Shown here in pieces: positions 61,323-64,000 of a stretch of 64,000 nucleotides of DNA. The stretch is from Flavobacterium johnsoniae. GTDB taxonomy: Bacteria > Bacteroidota > Bacteroidia > Flavobacteriales > Flavobacteriaceae. How positions within the stretch are numbered: the stretch's first letter is position 1; every line of letters starts with the position of its first letter. The DNA lies in contig NZ_CP103794.1 in NCBI RefSeq assembly GCF_030388325.1, positions 3,038,001 through 3,102,000 on the forward strand, in the 5' to 3' direction. The notes under the pieces were generated by a model that searched no databases, was not told where the DNA came from, and was given only the letters and a program-made list of their open reading frames with translations. Both the position numbers and the translations under genes were made by a program.

Positions 61323-61730
61323 ATGTCAACAAATTATTCAACCGTTATCGAAGAAGGAAAAGTGCCGAATACTTATATGACGGGTGACGTATCCTACAAA
61401 AAACAAACTAGTGATATTCATCCAGAAAACACTGTTATTAAGGAAGTTACTTTTGAGCCTTGCGCAAGAAGTAATTGGCATAGCAACGCAGGTCTGCACA
61501 TGCTGATTGCAAAAGGAGGTATTGGATATTACCAAGAAAGAGGAAAAGCCGTTAGAAAGCTTCAAAAAGATGAGGTAGTTACAATTTTGCCAGATGTAGA
61601 ACATTGGTACGGAGCAACTCCATTTGACAAATTCTCATATGTTGCCATTATCACAGAAGTAGATAAAGGTCATGGAACTTGGTTAGAAAAAGTAACCGAT
61701 GGAGAATATTTTCTTTTAAGTAGTCTCTAA
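61323..61730 (+). CDS. Cupin-domain protein
   Basis: A 135-residue single-domain cupin with ligand motifs SNWHSNAGLHMLIAKGG (two His) and LPDVEHWYGATP (His), as found in carboxymuconolactone-decarboxylase-associated cupins. The ATG at 61323 (MSTNYSTVIEEGK) is chosen over a TTG or ATG further up because the fold begins there. The 229-base gap to the AraC gene has no ORF. It is probably part of the same response as the two oxidoreductases downstream. Confidence 0.85.
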   Translation: MSTNYSTVIEEGKVPNTYMTGDVSYKKQTSDIHPENTVIKEVTFEPCARSNWHSNAGLHMLIAKGGIGYYQERGKAVRKLQKDEVVTILPDVEHWYGATPFDKFSYVAIITEVDKGHGTWLEKVTDGEYFLLSSL

Positions 61731-62863
<1,133 letters not shown>

Positions 62864-62945
62864 ATTGGATAATGTGGCAATTTGAAAATTAGATAATTCA
62901 ACCTGGAACCTGAAACACAAAAACAAAAAACAAACTATAAAAAAA

Positions 62946-63998
62946 ATGGAAACAAAAAACATAAAAGCATTTGGTACAGAAGCGGCTGACGCGCCTTTAC
63001 AAACATTAGATATTAAGCGTAGAGCAGTTCAGGCGCATGATGTGGAAATTGAGATTTTATATTGCGGAATCTGTCATTCAGATCTACATTCGGCTAGAAA
63101 TGAATGGCATGGTACTATTTATCCGATAGTTCCTGGGCATGAAATTGTTGGACGTATTGTAAAGGTTGGAGATCATGTAAAAAACTTTAAAGTTGGCGAA
63201 TTAGCTGGAGTTGGCTGTTTGGTTGATTCTTGCAGAGAATGCGAACATTGCAAAAATGATTTAGAGCAATTTTGTGATGAAGGAAGTGTCCAAACATTTA
63301 ACTCGCCTGACAAGCATTTAGGCGGACAAACTTTTGGAGGTTATTCTCAAAGTATTGTAGTTGATGAAAGCTTTGCATTACACATTTCAGATAAATTAGA
63401 TCTTGCGGGAGTTGCTCCATTATTATGCGCAGGAATTACAACTTATTCGCCATTAAAACACTGGAAAGTTGGTCCTGGTCAAAAAGTTGGAATCGTAGGA
63501 ATTGGAGGTTTAGGTCACATGGGAATCAAAATTGCAAAAGCTATGGGTGCTCATGTTGTAGTTTTTACAACTAATTTATCTAAAACAGAAGATGCGAAAC
63601 GTCTTGGAGCAGATGAAGTTGTATTGTCTACAGACGAAGCGCAAATGGCAGAACATGCTAGAAGTTTAAACTTTATTTTAGACTGCGTTTCTGCAGAACA
63701 TAATATCGACGCTTACTTAAATTTACTAAAAGTTGACGGAACGCTTACTCTTGTTGGAGCTCCAATGGATCCGCTTCCTGTAACTTCTTTCAGTTTGATT
63801 TTAGGAAGAAGAAGTTTTTCGGGTTCTTTAATCGGCGGAATCGCAGAAACTCAAGAAATGCTGGATTTCTGTGCAGAACATAATATTACAGCTGATATCG
63901 AATTGATTGGCGTAAACGAAGTAAATGACGCTTACGAAAGATTATTAAAAGGTGATATCAAATATCGTTTTGTAATTGATATGGCTTCTTTGAAATAA
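62946..63998 (+). CDS. Zinc-dependent NAD(P) alcohol dehydrogenase, cinnamyl-alcohol-dehydrogenase type
   Basis: A 350-residue medium-chain dehydrogenase: catalytic zinc ligands in CGICHSDLH and GHEIVG, structural zinc cysteines CRECEHCKNDLEQFC, and the nucleotide loop GIGGLGHMGIK. It is of the YahK/CAD group, expected to reduce aldehydes with NADPH. Complete: the stop codon ends 2 bases before the window edge. Together with the AKR it suggests an AraC-controlled aldehyde detoxification unit (inference). Confidence 0.93.
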   Translation: METKNIKAFGTEAADAPLQTLDIKRRAVQAHDVEIEILYCGICHSDLHSARNEWHGTIYPIVPGHEIVGRIVKVGDHVKNFKVGELAGVGCLVDSCRECEHCKNDLEQFCDEGSVQTFNSPDKHLGGQTFGGYSQSIVVDESFALHISDKLDLAGVAPLLCAGITTYSPLKHWKVGPGQKVGIVGIGGLGHMGIKIAKAMGAHVVVFTTNLSKTEDAKRLGADEVVLSTDEAQMAEHARSLNFILDCVSAEHNIDAYLNLLKVDGTLTLVGAPMDPLPVTSFSLILGRRSFSGSLIGGIAETQEMLDFCAEHNITADIELIGVNEVNDAYERLLKGDIKYRFVIDMASLK

Positions 63999-64000
63999 AA

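Overview
The window looks like chromosomal DNA of a Flavobacterium (Bacteroidota), close to the F. johnsoniae type. Supporting signs are the low G+C content, secreted proteins ending in type IX secretion (T9SS) type A sorting domains, an ArgF of the Bacteroidetes acetyl/succinylornithine type, a YtxJ bacillithiol protein, a DUF6377 regulator, A-rich leaders without strong Shine-Dalgarno sites, and repeated TAnnTTTG (-7) / TTTG (-33) promoters. I see no tRNA, rRNA, CRISPR array, phage or IS transposase. Nearly all genes look intact.

Layout: (1) 1-5.99 kb, proline/arginine biosynthesis: proB, a GxxExxY nuclease-like gene between inverted repeats, argF', argB, argE, argH. (2) 6-10.8 kb, a pectate lyase with a LacI-type operator, two overlapping membrane-protein genes, an HD hydrolase and YtxJ. 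(3) 11-20.8 kb, clpB, T9SS cargo, a 39-residue membrane peptide, a DUF808 protein, a lipoprotein and a 1088-residue BNR/Ycf48-like T9SS protein. (4) 20.8-26.2 kb, aguB and aguA (putrescine from agmatine) around an OmpA-like porin and a beta-propeller lipoprotein. (5) 26.6-34.2 kb, fumarylacetoacetase divergent from glyA, miaE, guaC, a GNAT enzyme, a pentapeptide-repeat protein and aspA. (6) 34.3-45.7 kb, two outer-membrane barrels, a two-component system, a USP-like protein, a bestrophin, a divergent MocR/EamA pair and an acyl-CoA oxidase. (7) 45.9-52 kb, a DUF6377 regulator, a GH3 beta-glucosidase, a DUF1349 protein and an acyltransferase. (8) 52-55.1 kb, tyrS with an apparent attenuator, then an arsR-ene reductase operon. 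(9) 55.4-64 kb, a TlpA-like thioredoxin, a GH2 beta-galactosidase, and an AraC, cupin, aldo/keto reductase and alcohol dehydrogenase group.

The most striking finding is upstream of tyrS on the minus strand. A well-formed promoter is followed within about 5 nt by a 30-codon ORF with three consecutive Tyr codons and two more near its end. An intrinsic terminator follows 15 nt before tyrS, and its 5' arm can pair instead with the last third of the leader ORF. This is the layout of ribosome-mediated transcription attenuation responding to charged tRNA-Tyr.

The second theme is the intergenic DNA. Several gaps hold long, nested palindromes built from a small set of shared modules, some recurring 30 kb apart. 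The GxxExxY gene inserted in the arginine cluster is itself bounded by perfect 27-bp inverted arms of this type.
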